A stretch of DNA of 64,000 nt from Trichoplax sp. H2 (taxonomy: Eukaryota; Placozoa; Uniplacotomia; Trichoplacea). This document shows, piece after piece, positions 49,194 to 62,578 of this stretch. The notes under the pieces were generated by a model. The model saw only the letters and a list, made by a program, of their open reading frames with translations, was not told where the DNA came from and made no database searches. Numbering within the stretch: the stretch's first letter is position 1; every line of letters begins with the position of its first letter. The DNA lies in the NCBI GenBank assembly GCA_003344405.1, contig NOWV01000017.1, forward strand, positions 186,001-250,000, given 5' to 3'. The translations under genes were made by a program, and so were the position numbers.

Positions 49194-51328
49194 ACATTAG
49201 ATGAAAAGTATTCTACATGCTCACGTACTTTTAACATCAATCTCGATCTTGACTCATTCGTTCTTTTGGGCAAGGGATGCCTACTCACGTCTACTACGCA
49301 TTGACTGTTAAGGTTAACTAAAGCGGAAAATGGAGCTATCCTACAACTACAATAGCTAAATCGAAAGGTAATACTACAATACTGTTTATCTTGCCATCAA
49401 CTTACCGATTAAATTGCTCAAGAATCAAACTTGTAACTCTTAACTTTGTCTCTCATGATTATTATCAATACCGGCTGACATACGCTTGAAAACAAACAAA
49501 ACAACTCGAGCTATATATGCTACAACTTTGATCCCTTTTATAATTATATAATCTTCAAGTTACCCCTTTCCCTTTGCAATAGTCATTTTAACTGCAAAAT
49601 TACGCCAAGTGTACGGGAAATAATGAAGCATTGAATGTCGGAGATATGTCTGATCTGACATGCTTATCATCGAACTGACTGATCATCAGGTACGCGCATG
49701 CTGCCACTTGACAGTAAATGGATGTTATGCAAAGGCAAGAGACGAGCCTGCTAGCTCAAAGAAACAGCTTATCGCCCTTGCAATCGTGTAAGAGATTGAA
49801 AGTAATTTCTAGTAAAGTTTGACGTTTCTTCTGTCTTGCTGCTAATTATACCTTAGATGTATAAATCTCTTAAAACTTTTTATTCGGAAATCTTAAACTG
49901 GATCACCGCTGTGTACATCTGATGATCTTTATTACGCCTAGTCGATTTTAGAGTGGAACAAGTCCTTGAAGATGATTCCGTACTGTGTTGCTAGGAGTTA
50001 ATCTTTCACCATGGTAAATGTTTACCGTATTTTAATGTCTCCACTCTCCACTTTCAACGTCTGTGCACAGTAATGACTAAAATCATCTCCTCAAGTCAAT
50101 GATAAAGCACAGACTTGTTAAAAAGTCCCTCCAGAAAGTAGGTACCGTCGTACCTGTATACTAGTCTATAGTTACCAAAATATTGTAAACGTTTGCATCT
50201 ATACTTTCTACAGTAATTACTAAAATCGTCCCCGCGAGCCAATGATAAAACAGGGACGTCTTAAAAGGTCCCTATGTACTAGTCATTTGTTACCAAAATA
50301 TCGTAAACGTTGGCATCTGTACAAGTATACGTGTGCTTGATAAATTCCATTTCCAACATCAAAAAGTGTTTATTTTCGCATAGGTGTTCGTTTTCAATCC
50401 ACACTCACTCAACTTGAAGATAAATACTATTTCAATTTATTGAATTTTTACCATCACCTATAAACTTTACATGATTGTTAATGATACATCGATGCAACTG
50501 TTATCGTCTCTTACTATTGCCTCCGAAATTTTAATTGTCCTTGTTTTGTAACTACAGTACTGTATGTGTTCCTGGAAGATAAATAATTAAGTATGTGTAA
50601 AATACGATCTTTACATCCTTTAAAGCACGATCCGTAAAGGCTTTTTTTACCTCTATGGTATGATCCTTGTTAATAGATACAGACTGTAGTAAATTTTGTC
50701 ATTATCCAGAATTGACTTTTCTATTATAAGCTACGCTAAAGGCTACCTTTTTCAAGATCAAAATGTTATTATCGCTGCGTTAGTGCCTTCGACTACAGTA
50801 CTGTTACTTGTAGTTGTACTGCATATGAGTGTTATAGATAATGTCGGGTAATGAATAGTATCGAAACTATCCGGGTAGCAACAGCAATTAGATAATAACT
50901 AAGATCAGTCCTACTAGGAGAATTAGGGGATAACACCAATACTATCCTGGATACCTCTAATGCTATCCATAAACCGATATTACACATAACATACCAGTAA
51001 TCGATTGTACTGTTAGCGTATAGTTATCTGAGATTAATTATGGATATCATGCTTCAATTAGTATTACAGTAGATTCAGTTAATTAACACTATTCAAACAT
51101 TAGAATAGAGTAATAGAAATCAACAATATGTAGCTACGAACAGCTACTAACGTTAATTTATGTACAGTATGTACGCCCATAATGCTAAAAGTCGCTCCGT
51201 ATGGCAAACCTTACCTTCAGGATTTAGGGCTACCACTTACAATATCTTCTTGTACGCATGTTCGCTGTAAATAGACAAATGTTATAATTAGCTTAAGACT
51301 AAAAATGCATGCTTGTTGGTATCAACAG
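49194..51328. other. Intergenic DNA upstream of MLX, with one imperfect duplication
   Basis: AT-rich. Holds the duplication at 50060-50330 and single palindromes (CTACAGTACTGTATGTG at about 50553; TACAGTATGTACG at about 51162). An upstream MLX exon with the true start codon may lie here but I could not place it. Confidence 0.4.
50060..50330. repeat. Imperfect tandem duplication, about 130-150 bp
   Basis: Two blocks share CAGTAATNACTAAAATCNTC, CAATGATAAANCANGGAC-type sequence, AAAAGTCCCT/AAAGGTCCCT, TACTAGTC and GTTACCAAAATATNGTAAAC followed by TGGCATCTNTAC-like ends. The first runs from about 50088 and the second from about 50211. Confidence 0.7.
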
Positions 51329-53391
51329 GACCTCATTCGATCACCGAGGCTTAAGCAGGAAGAAATAGAAATGAATCAACAAGATGATGCTTCTACGTCT
51401 AGCCAAATCGGTACAAAATTGTCAATAATATACATATAGCATGTTTATAGGATATTTACTCTACTGTAAATGAAGCCTGTCTTCTAAGATGATTACTCAT
51501 AAGCTGACTTTAGCTATTCCTTGATTAAGTATCTCTCCGTGCTGATTTCTAAAACTACAATAGATGATATTATCTCGTAGTCATAAATCAATTTATGATA
51601 ATAGCTCAAGATACAGAAATGCTCTGATGGGCTACGGTATTTTATTAATTATATACCTATGTAATACTCATCATTTCAGTCATCTATCTTTGGTCTGGTA
51701 TTTAGACTATAACCATGATTAATAGGTTAATTTTATATATATATATATATATCTGTATAAGGAATGTTGCTAAATGCCTGTGTAATGAATATGTAAAATA
51801 TCCTACAGTTTTTACCATAATGTTACAAACTTATAGATATTGCACACAGTAATAACATTTAATTTGTTATTGTACTAGCATTGCTAACTAGATGTATAAG
51901 AAATAATAGTTAATTGATACCATTTAATATGAAACGTGAAATAATATCAAATCACGTTGTAATCGTTGCTATAAATCGATTCCAAAGTAACTACTCCTTT
52001 TTTATACAAAATCTGACGTATGTAGTGGATCCTTATTTTACTGATCAACATGGAGATGATCTGAATGATGATGACGAGCAAGATGTTCAAGACCCTTTAG
52101 AAAGGAAACGGACGGCACACTCAATTGCTGAACAGAAGCGACGGGATGCGATTAAGGTTGGTTAAATTCAAAAATTTTCGTCCCCTGATATAAACATAAT
52201 CACTTACAATCTTCTTCTATATAAAAGCATGCAACTGTTATTCCTTTACTCTTTGAAAAATCTAAAATTTAATATATTAAACAAAATAGAAAGGGTTTGA
52301 AGATTTACAAACGCTTTTACCAACGCTTCGAAATAGCAGCAACGCCGGACAAAAACATAGCAAAGCAATCATATTACAACGGGGTAAATTAGAAAAATCA
52401 TTACCCGATAAACGTCATCGATAATTAAGATATAAAAGTAAATCTTCACATTGCTTATCGTATCATTCTGTTTAACAAACGAAATAATTAGCCGTAGAGT
52501 ATCTACAGTATTTAACTGAAGATAGAAGAAAATTACACGAACAATTAGATCAATTTCGAAAAGAAGTTATGGCCTTGGAAATTATGAAAACGTAATGCTG
52601 TGATAAAACTGTGATAATTATAAATTCACTATGTTGATGGAATTGACAGAGCTAAAATATTGATCAATTAACTGTTAATAATAATTCCTCTGTTGATTAG
52701 AAACTACGAACAAATTGCTCGAGTACATAATCAGGTAAAATTTTATGCTTACTTGCTATATATTCATGAATATCCTAGTAGTAGTGTACGTATATACACG
52801 GGTTAACTATTTAATTTAAACCTACTATGCAATCTTTTGTATACTCGAAACATTCACATATATTCTAACTGATTAATCATTCATATTTTACTTCTTTCAG
52901 CCACAACAAGAGAGTGGTATCACTGATGAAGAGCAATTCGATGCGGTAAAGCTTGGCTTAGGATGATATTGCAGAATTTCAAGCACCATTTACAGATATG
53001 ATGATGTATACAATACACTATCCTTTCTTGTCTAATAAACTAATATTTTAATTCTTTTTGATTCTTGTCATCGTGATGCACGAAACCTGCACAGTTCAAG
53101 AGTATTATGGATACACAGTTTCAAAGTTTCGATAGTTCGGTCAATTTAAGTAATTTCGAAGCTTTATCTGGTAGCATAATTAATTGGTTGGAATCAAGTT
53201 GGAAACCTGAAGTAGGTTTCGTAATTTTAATATGTATAATGAATTATTGGCTTTGCATTTTCTTTGGACTAAAAAATTGTATCCTATGCTATATAAAAAT
53301 TCTACAATTATAGATGATGCAGAACGCGTTGGCTAACTCTCTACGAGCAATGAATGAACCAGACCATTTCAAAACCAATCGACCATCATGA
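51329..53391 (+). CDS. MLX: MLX, bHLH-leucine zipper partner of Mondo/ChREBP factors
   Basis: Obligate partner of MondoA/ChREBP and Mad-type factors, controlling nutrient-responsive genes through E-boxes. Exons with matching phases: 51329-51410, 52026-52156, 52290-52383, 52492-52591, 52701-52734, 52901-52945, 53095-53211, 53314-53391 (stop TGA). An acidic run (DDLNDDDEQDVQDPLERKR) precedes the basic helix HSIAEQKRRDAIKKGFEDLQ, in which H, E and RR of the HxxxExxRR DNA-contact pattern are present. Then QKHSKAIILQRAVEYLQYL, a zipper EVMALEIMKTNYEQIARVHN, and the Mlx-specific C-terminal domain FKSIMDTQFQSFDSSVNLSN with INWLESSWKPE. The first listed exon opens at an acceptor and has an in-frame ATG at 51371 (213 residues); an upstream exon with an earlier start is possible. 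Confidence 0.93.
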
Positions 53392-54170
53392 CACCTGTAT
53401 GAAATTCGATTGCGATAAATGTCTAAATAACATAAAGAGGGCATCACCAACGATTTTTATACGAAACTTTTAACTATAAATTAATAATTGATGACATTTT
53501 GCACGTCACTAATAACGCTACGTGTATATCCTATTCTTGCGTATACTTGTAGCGATGAATCAGAAGAAGAACAAAAGTTACTTAGCATGTTTAAGTGACG
53601 TACGAGAAGGAGCGCATTCTATTTTCATGATTCGATACACCCTTAAAGATGACGTAGCCATCTGGTTTTATTGACAATTGAACTATTAGTCTACTTTAAT
53701 TGTTACATTTGATGGTTCAATTGCCAACAAAATATTCAAAAGATTTCCCTGCTAACTTTTTAAATATCTTTCGAATATAATTTTTAAAAGTTAGCTATTG
53801 TAATTTGTAGCTACCAAACGAAATATTTACGTAAATATGTTTATATTCTATTAATCTCGCAACAGTTTCGTTAAATAACCTAGCTCCATCGATTATTTAC
53901 TCTATTACCAGTAACATTGCTAAAGCTGTATCACATTAATACACTTATATATTATAATACTCTAATAAGATAAATTGACATAACCTTAATGTTACCGTAA
54001 ACTCTTACCCTTTACTTCAAAATGAATTTTAACTACGGTATTATGGTTGCATATTATCAATTTTTATATCTAGCTCAATCTACTTTAATTTTTCACGTGA
54101 AAATAGTTTGTTGACAAGTTTATATCAACCTCTATCGCACTTTGTTGTGTAATGTATGTATGACATTAAA
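53392..54170. other. Tail-to-tail gap between MLX and the chimaerin gene
   Basis: AT-rich 3' flanks of two convergent genes. No exon seen. Confidence 0.45.
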
Positions 54171-57100
54171 TCAGAATAATTTATCATTCAGCAAAATCAG
54201 ATTCTCAACAACAAGGCGTTGGCTTCTCATGTCGGTTAAATTTTGCCACCCTTCCTCGCTGATTGGTGTTTTCATAATCGAAGGACCAAATACTACGCCA
54301 AGGTTACTTGCACTCATCAAATTTTTATCTTCGTGTTTGATAACTCTGTAATACATTTGTGATATTGCAGCACTGATTATCTTTATTGCTTTAAATAGTA
54401 ACTAAGATGTCATACGTTTATCTTTATTACCGTATATGATACGATCTATTATTTATAGTTCCAGCATATGGATACTAAAATATCTTTCTGTATATATATA
54501 ACGTTAAGTTTTCATTGCGAGTGTATTTTACCAGCTTGTTATAGCTTACCTATTTAAGTGTTGAACTAAGTGCTTTAACATATCGTAATGGGCAGGCGGA
54601 AGAGCCGACAATAACTGTTTCAATGTATTGACTTTATCTATTTCATGTTTCATATCTATCGCAAAATTTCCATAATGAGCGTTATCATAATTATATTAAC
54701 GACTCATTGATAAGAAATTCTTAACTTCAAAATATCGCATTAAAATATCACTTGAAAAAAGACCTGCCAAAATTTTCTTATCTACAATGAATTACCACAT
54801 GATGTAATGATAAATTTTTACATACCCACTATTTCGATAAAGGCATTGTACTGATGGTAAGGAATCAAAGGTACAGGCAATTCTCGAAGGTATAATTTTA
54901 GAAGACTAGTTATAACCTGAATATGAGGATATAACTGCGGTGTCAATTCGACCTTGGTATCGTCTTCAGTTTGCAAGATCAGGAGAAATTAATTATTAAG
55001 CAGTGATCAATATCATAATGCATAAAGTCAATCATTACTTAACCAATCCTGTCTGATATCAAGAATTAACATTATGCTCGAAAGATAATTTATAATACAA
55101 TCAAAGTCTATATGCACTTAAAGGTGATATACCAAGATCATAGAACTACTCTGATTTATGTTATATTTCCCTTCACGTCGTGACAGTATGGATCTTGCTA
55201 CAATCTCACTTACGCATACATAAAATCAACACTATCTATGGCAATCGGATATTTAAATCTGAGCTAAATATCCTTTGTGGAATATTATTCAAATTTCATT
55301 ACCTTCATCAAATTTGCTCTTAAGTATCTTTACATCCGTTGCAGAGCCAGGCTCTCTGTACAACCCTTCAGTATCGATCCCTTGTTTTTAAAATTATAAA
55401 TGAGGAATGTAAAATAATGGCGAAAAAGTTTACAGCATTTTCAATTATGCTTGTGTATATATACTTGTATAAGAAAAATTTTTCTACTACAAACACTTAG
55501 GATAGTAAAAGAGACGAAATTTTATATCGCATTCTATTCTCAAACAAATTTTCTGGTTGCAAAAGAATAAAATTCTACGTATTTTAACTCATTTTACCCC
55601 AGCTTTCAACAGCTTCCACACATTTATCAAAAACTAGCGGGCGAGGAGTATTGGTCAAGCTTAGTAAGGCAGTTAAATCAATTCCAAATACTATTTAATA
55701 AGTAAAATCAGTAGTAAATAATAAAAATATGCATTGGCCAGTCAGCGTCGTTCTATGTTCATTAAATAACTGGATTCCTGTCGAACGCTCGATCTGTACC
55801 TCGATTTGAAATCTTTTTAGGTGTGCAGCCGGTAATCACTCTGTTAATACATTGCTTATGAACGCAGTATCCACATTCTGGATTCATTATAAAAAATTGA
55901 GTCCGATTTTAAAATAATATTAGGAATAGAAACCAAAATCGAACTAGTATCTAGATGATTATACAGATACAGGTCATAATACTTTATGGTAATGTCATGT
56001 TATGAACGTTGAAGATGCCTAATATACAGTAATATATGCAGCTGATAGTGATAGTAGAATCAGTACACACTGTGAAAGTTTAATGATAGAAAACAGTATT
56101 CTAGATTCTATTACTTTTGCATCTTGCTCCTTGTTGCTTTAGCCCCCACATGAAATTTCGACAATAATCACACCAATGAAAGCCAACAAAGCTTGTCATC
56201 TACGTATATATATGATGTAAAATTCATATCAAGCAGTTAAGATTGCCTGTAATGATGCAACTATTGATATATATCTAGTGCAATATGGACCTTAAATTTG
56301 TGGTTCTCGCTTGATAGAAGAACAGTTTTCTATTAAAATAACGATTATTCGCAATATTATGATTATAATTTTTGATTTAAATCGCTCGAGACCACAATTA
56401 TAGTGGAAGTAAAATAAATTAACTTGGTTATCATGGACCTTTTCAGTCATTCCTTCAATACTGGCATTACTGGCAGTACTTGTATTTCTTTTCTTGTCCA
56501 TCGTTGATTTGCCATCGACGTTATCTACTTGAAAGAAAATTTAGTGATAAATTTCATCCTTGTCTTTAACAGTTGACAAGCCATAGATAATACTCCCATA
56601 GTAACAGAAATCGCTTTGATAGAATAGATAGCACTAGAGCTTTAGATGCTTGAGAAATTGTAGGTATAACATAGCCCTCCTCTCAGATATTACTGTTAAT
56701 ACTACATATAACTGCGGTAGCCATTCTATATCCGAATTTCATATGTATATTTATTAAAGAATTTTGAAACGCAGAAATTTAATGGATGTTAAGACTCATA
56801 TCGTAGAAAATAATACACAAGATTTCATTAATAAAGTTAGATTTGACCAACTAGTGTTATAATATCATAGTATGATTGTGGAATCAATAACTTATAAAAT
56901 TTATGATTTCTGTACCTGCTTCAGAGCCTTTAAAATCTGTCCAACCAAACAGCCTATCAATATAATTTCTACCTTTCGTTGTAACATAGAGCGATATTAA
57001 GCCATCTTCAACCAGGTCATAAACAGTGTCATATTTCTTCTCATCTATATTACGAAATAATTTAATAGTTATAGACCTTCATGAAACTCATTAACTAAGC

Positions 57101-58479
57101 CGTTATTTATGAGATAATGCTATTACAAATATCCTATTTCGGGTGATCACTTTACTCGTAAACTATGCTTTTAAGTAATTCAGTACTGACAAATTCAATA
57201 TTAATACAATATCCATCGCTTTAAATTACCAAAATAGTGTGTGATAAAAACATAAATATGATTGAGAAGTTCTTTACCTATGAAATGGTGTGAGCCATCG
57301 AAATATAGTCGATAATGTTTCACTTCTTTAAACAACCTAGTTTTAATCAAGAATAGCAGTAAATACCTTGTAATACAGTAAAATGAATTAATAAAACGGT
57401 AATATCTATAAATGCCAAGATTGTACCATGATATAAATTTTGAACAGCTGCAATAACCTTGTGCTACCATATAAATTAAGTAAACAATACTGAAAACGAG
57501 AACGATGACAACAGCTATCTTACTTGAATGAAAGAGAATAGTTTCCTAAACTTTTAAGGCTTTCTCTTACTAAGTAAAATCCATCTCGAAGCAGTAGTTT
57601 ATTCGTATCTTCTCTAGCAATGGCACCATGATATCTAATAATCAATTTTAAAGTTAGCCTGTGTCTTACCACAATAAACTTTATATAATTTCAGTTATTT
57701 CATCAAAATTTCTTAGGTCTAGCATTTGAAGTTAACGAATTGAAAAGCTCTCAAGAAACATGACGAATAGCTTTTGCTTAGAACAAAGTAACGCGATGAA
57801 TCACTAAGTAAGATTATTTTAAAGATTAAGAGTTTGATGTGGTAAATTCAAAAATTTACGTTGCCAGGAGATATTTTATTCCACTCGATCTTTAGATACT
57901 AAATATCATTAGCTATAGTATATGATAGTTAGTGTAGCAATTTAACTTAAGCCTCAGCTACGAATTCAACAGTGATATCTTAAAGACAATGATAAATGCC
58001 AACTAAAATTAGTATTATTAAGGCGTTCTGTATCGTTGATACCAAAGTCTATACTGTAACGCATTTGAACTTACTCATTTCCGTAGTGAAGAGGCATTTC
58101 TTGCTAATAAATCGATTGTCGAATATGAAAGTAAATCAGATAGTTAATAGAAGTATATATATATAGTTAGGCAGTCTAGCTATCAAAGATAAATATAATT
58201 GATAGTTAATTAAATGTAATCGTTTAAATCAGAAACCTGTCTTAAACAAGCTACTGGGTGTGGCTTTGGAGCCTCCATTTGCAACTGGCAGACTTTGCAA
58301 TATTGAAAACATTTAAGGTGCCAGAGAATTAATTAATTAATCAATTAATATCAAGGCTTAATTTTTCTATACAGATCCTATCGTTCTAGTAATAAATAGT
58401 GATGCGTCTGTCAGTTTTATTCTTAAAATCGAATTAAAGACTTACGGTAAGACATCCACTGGGTGTTATCTTCTTCCAT
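54171..58479 (-). CDS. CHN1: Chimaerin (SH2-C1-RhoGAP), Rac GTPase-activating protein
   Basis: Diacylglycerol-responsive Rac-GAP acting downstream of receptor tyrosine kinases, of the long alpha2/beta2 form. Fourteen exons with matching phases total 1275 nt, 424 residues (human CHN1 459): 58479-58446, 58292-58237, 58103-58075, 57634-57524, 57336-57278, 57044-56916, 56527-56424, 56199-56115, 55877-55800, 55690-55598, 55380-55303, 54963-54826, 54655-54550, 54345-54171. The start has the chimaerin signature [20 protein letters not shown]2: [46 protein letters not shown]1: all zinc ligands, H-x12-C from VHDNQ to FHWCDYC, then [25 protein letters not shown] and TGC. Rho[21 protein letters not shown] with the arginine finger, [50 protein letters not shown] and an end [20 protein letters not shown] as in chimaerins. 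CHN1 versus CHN2 cannot be told apart. Confidence 0.94.
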
Positions 58480-61400
58480 ATCAATTTCTAATAGAAATTA
58501 ACATAGGAAAAAATATGAATTGAAGTATGATACTTGATGAAGGTTACACAGAAGGCAACAACTTATTCGGTCATAGTTATTACTGAATAAAACATGGAGG
58601 GATCTAGGCTTCTATTAGCTGAACTTTTATAGCTAGAAATCAAATTGAAAATCTATCTTTGGGACTATCTTTAGTATAATACAGAAACTAGCAGGTAAAA
58701 AATGAATCGATAATTTTGAACTATGAGGGATTTCCTCTAGCATAACGAAGCCTAATTGTCGAAAGTAAATATACAGAAATCACGAGTATGAACGATTATG
58801 GCTGTAAAATGTTAATGAGATAGATAAATAAAATAGAATAAAGAATATAATTCCTTCTAATTATCCAATATAAATCTACGATCGATTATTTCTAACCTTG
58901 ATTATTCGCCTAAAGGCATGTTAAAAAAATGACCATAATGAATATGAGTCATACGAAGAGGAAACAATTCCCAGATATTGTGATGTAATCCAGTACATTA
59001 AAATAGGGACCGGGAAGAAAATTAATACATGAAAATTATTTAATTTGTCGATTAGATGCTACTCTTTGTAATATTATAATTGAGTTAATATGATCTTATG
59101 AAGTATTTCAGCACTAATGCAACTCATTTTGCTAACGTACGGTGGAAAGACTTTCAAACACCAAATTACAATATTCTTAGGACTTCAAAGACGAAACACT
59201 GCTAAAACTAATGTGAAAATTATATAATGGAATAGAAACTATCGATTTCTCTTATTTTTATCTATCTATTCGAATTGTAAGCATTAATCCTGATGGATAG
59301 ACGAGTTTAATTCAACTGAAAGAGTTAACTATTACTGCAATTTTACAGAATATTCCTTTAGTATATCCTGTAACATTGAGTCACTGATGTATCATTGCGC
59401 ATAGGTCGGCCTAGAGATAATTTGATCAAGTCATCTTTCACGTTATTAAAAATAAATTTATATACCATATCAACGTCATCCAGAGACTTGTTATTATCCA
59501 TGATATCGACGAAAAATGATGAATCGTTTAAGTTCTTTAATAATGCAAATAATAACTGATTTATTCTATATCAATGCTATAACAAGTAATGCCTTATGAA
59601 CAATTAATGGCGAAGATTTGAACTATTGTTACTGTTTAGTATATTAAGCTATAGTCTTAAGTATGTCATGTACAGCATATCGTGTGCACCCTATCATGAA
59701 TTTGTAGCAACTCCACCATTGCAGCATGGGTATATTTTTTAAGCCAATTAGAATATCTGAATACTCATTATGAATCTTAAAAAAATTTTAATAAGATTCA
59801 ACTTGTTGATGTTAACGTGGGCTAACTGGCTTGTGCCACTTATGATGTGATATTTTTACATGCTAATAATATCCAGCTACTGATTTCGGACTTTACAATT
59901 CATAAATGTAAAAAAACTTCAACTTTATGCCACTTTGTTATGATAAAACAGTAGGGTATATTTATGTTTATAAAATTTAGAAAATTGGGTATATCATTCT
60001 AAAACTAGGAGGTGGAGCAATCTCATCACGAGAACGCACAGTCATCTGATTTTATTTAGCATACCCAGGTCATTATCGTAATATTGTAATGGTTTACCGT
60101 ATTGATGGTATGATGGTATTTTTTTCATAATATTCTAATGACTCACCATAATGATAGTATTATTCCTAATATTGAAATTACACAACCAAAAATTGCATTC
60201 CCATATTCTTCTGGGTATACACATATACTATACACGGTCAGGATATGCATAAAGGAAGCCATATACCACTAATGCTTTGCTAAATCTAAAAGTTGTTCGA
60301 TATAATATAGCATGCCATTTGGATTAATTTTATGCAAATATTTATGAGCACAGTTGTTTATCTAAGGGATTCAGGTTGCATAAAAGAAGGATGAAAAGGC
60401 TCAGGATGCGTACATACGCTAATTATTTTTAAGCGAATCGCTCAAACTATGTCATACTAGTATAGTTATATTATAACTGAATCTCTAGTGTGTAGTATTA
60501 ATTCTTTTGGTATTTTAATTTAAGGCATCAAACATACATTTTTGAATGCTATAAAAGTAATCATCAGGCCATAAAATTCCTAGATTAATAATTTATGTGT
60601 TATAACTCTGTATGGTGACATGTCATATTATTTTCATTGCAATCATATTACATAATTGTTTAGACCTATTATACGAGAAAAATTAGTTTATTTTTGCTTC
60701 TACTGAATGGTATGGAATACCAAATCATCTATGAAAACATACTGCTATCAAGAATAGTTGAATATCATTTCTTTGGTATGGGAATATCAGTGCTATAGAA
60801 AGACAAATTAATGATACCTAAAAGATTTTTTTCAATAACGAGCTAAACATGCTCTACGAGGTTGCTAAATTATAATGGAGACTATGAAAACATTAAAGAA
60901 CTTTCTTAAAAGCCTTTGATTAGTAATGGAAATGTAGTATCATCACGTTTAGAAAGTGTATATTATACGTATTATTAAATTGGCTTCATATTAAAATTAT
61001 GTAATTATAACAGATTTGATAAATCTTTTTGACCATACCTAATACATATCATAGATCATAAAATATGTAGTCTATAGTAACCTAAATTGTTTACATATTA
61101 AAATTTAACTGCAACCAATTTGAATTGAATTTATTATCATCATAATCATAAACTTACATGATGCTTGATCAATGTACACATAAGAATCAACACTTACAAT
61201 AGCCCTTAACTCCCCTTTTTATGCCACAAATAATAATGATGAATAAATAGCGTAAAGATCGTAAATAGTTTTATTAGTATTAATTTATTAATTTGGAATT
61301 CATGAATTCAACAATTTAAAGAGCGCTTCCAGGAAAAAGGCTGTTACTTAAAAATTAACTGTTTAAACAAGTTTATAGAATTAAAAGGCCAAGTCTATTT

Positions 61401-62375
61401 TGGATACAATGGTAAAATTTCTTTGATGTTGTAAATTTCCAACTGCAAAATTTCTAAAAATTACGGTCTTACTGTATTCTTCAAACTGTTACATTAGTTC
61501 ATAAAGTGTATTATGAGAATATCATGAACCGCATCTGATAAAAAGACATGTCCAATCTAAGATATATCTTCAGGTCGAGAGATAATTTAAAAAATATTTC
61601 TTGTAAATCTACGTGACTATAAGATATACTCGTATTATTAAGAAATAATTTATAGTTAGGCAAAAAAATAGTTTATTGAAGTCGTTATTCTTATAATACC
61701 ATTAATACATTTTCAAACTCATGTTTAAGCAAATCTGTAAGTTCAAATCGCGAGAACAAGCAGTTACTAGTCGCTTTTTTCATATAGTATACAGTTTCCT
61801 GGGCATAACATTAGCTATTCACCTAATATCTTCTCAATCCATTTATTGTTCGAGATTGCTACAACGATAAGATTTATAAGCGTTTTCTGATTCTAATATT
61901 TTCAAATGCCGCAAGAACGCAATCTTATGTATTGATATAAATAGTATCGCTTTTTATAAGAATAAAACCGGTTAAAAATTGTAATTATACGAATGACTTA
62001 CTTAACAACGGACTCAAAGGAAAACATTTCATTTTAAGTCAAAAGATTATATATCACACGAACACAACGCATACTCGTATGTGCAATACCTATGTTTGAT
62101 GATCATTCCTAAATACAAAATAAACAAATAATACAATATATTTATTCTATGGGCTTGATGCATCATTGTGCCTATCTCGCACTAGGAAGAGATTTCTATA
62201 TAGTATGATAACCTAATTATGAATTTTCTGTCGATGTAATGCCTTACGTAGAATATATTTCCGTTCATCGATTGGGTATTAAATTAGTATTGAATATAAT
62301 TGGAGTAATTCTGCAGAACGTCTAAATGTCCCTGCTTCTGTTTTAATAGGTTGGGTGGGTGCTGGGTGTGGCAGT
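58480..62375. other. Long gene-poor head-to-head gap, chimaerin to nucleoside hydrolase
   Basis: Nearly 4 kb of AT-rich DNA. The only segment that looks coding is the short minus ORF at 59358-59501, listed separately. No repeat array seen. Confidence 0.45.
59358..59501 (-). CDS. Candidate 47-residue ORF or exon, unrecognised
   Basis: ATG at 59501 opens a frame beginning MDNNKSLDDVDMVYKFIFNN and continuing VKDDLIKLSLGRPMR to TAA at 59358. The amphipathic, charged composition is unlike that of translated AT-rich noncoding DNA nearby. It has no recognised family. A possible GGTCGGCC-adjacent donor is not convincing, so it could be a complete small ORF or a first exon. Confidence 0.25.
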   Translation of the reverse strand: MDNNKSLDDVDMVYKFIFNNVKDDLIKLSLGRPMRNDTSVTQCYRIY

Positions 62376-62450
62376 GATGTACAGTACTGTACAGTGTCCA
62401 GTACAGTACATTGTACAGTAGCGCATAGTACTGTACTGTACTGTACTGTA
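62376..62450. repeat. CAGTAC/GTACTG palindrome cluster upstream of the nucleoside hydrolase
   Basis: GTACAGTACTGTACAGTG and GTACTGTACTGTACTGTACT occur in 75 bp, ending about 130 bp before the chosen ATG. Minus frames of 75-108 codons here (rich in TVQYSTV) merely translate this palindrome. Confidence 0.75.
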
Positions 62451-62578
62451 AAGCGTACAATTGCACTGTGCGACGTGAGTGAGTGATTGTGCGCAGTACA
62501 GCGTACAGCATAGAGATACAGCATAATAAGAAAACCTCTTCCTGTACACTGCTTGAAGGATTAGTTTGGCAATTAAAG

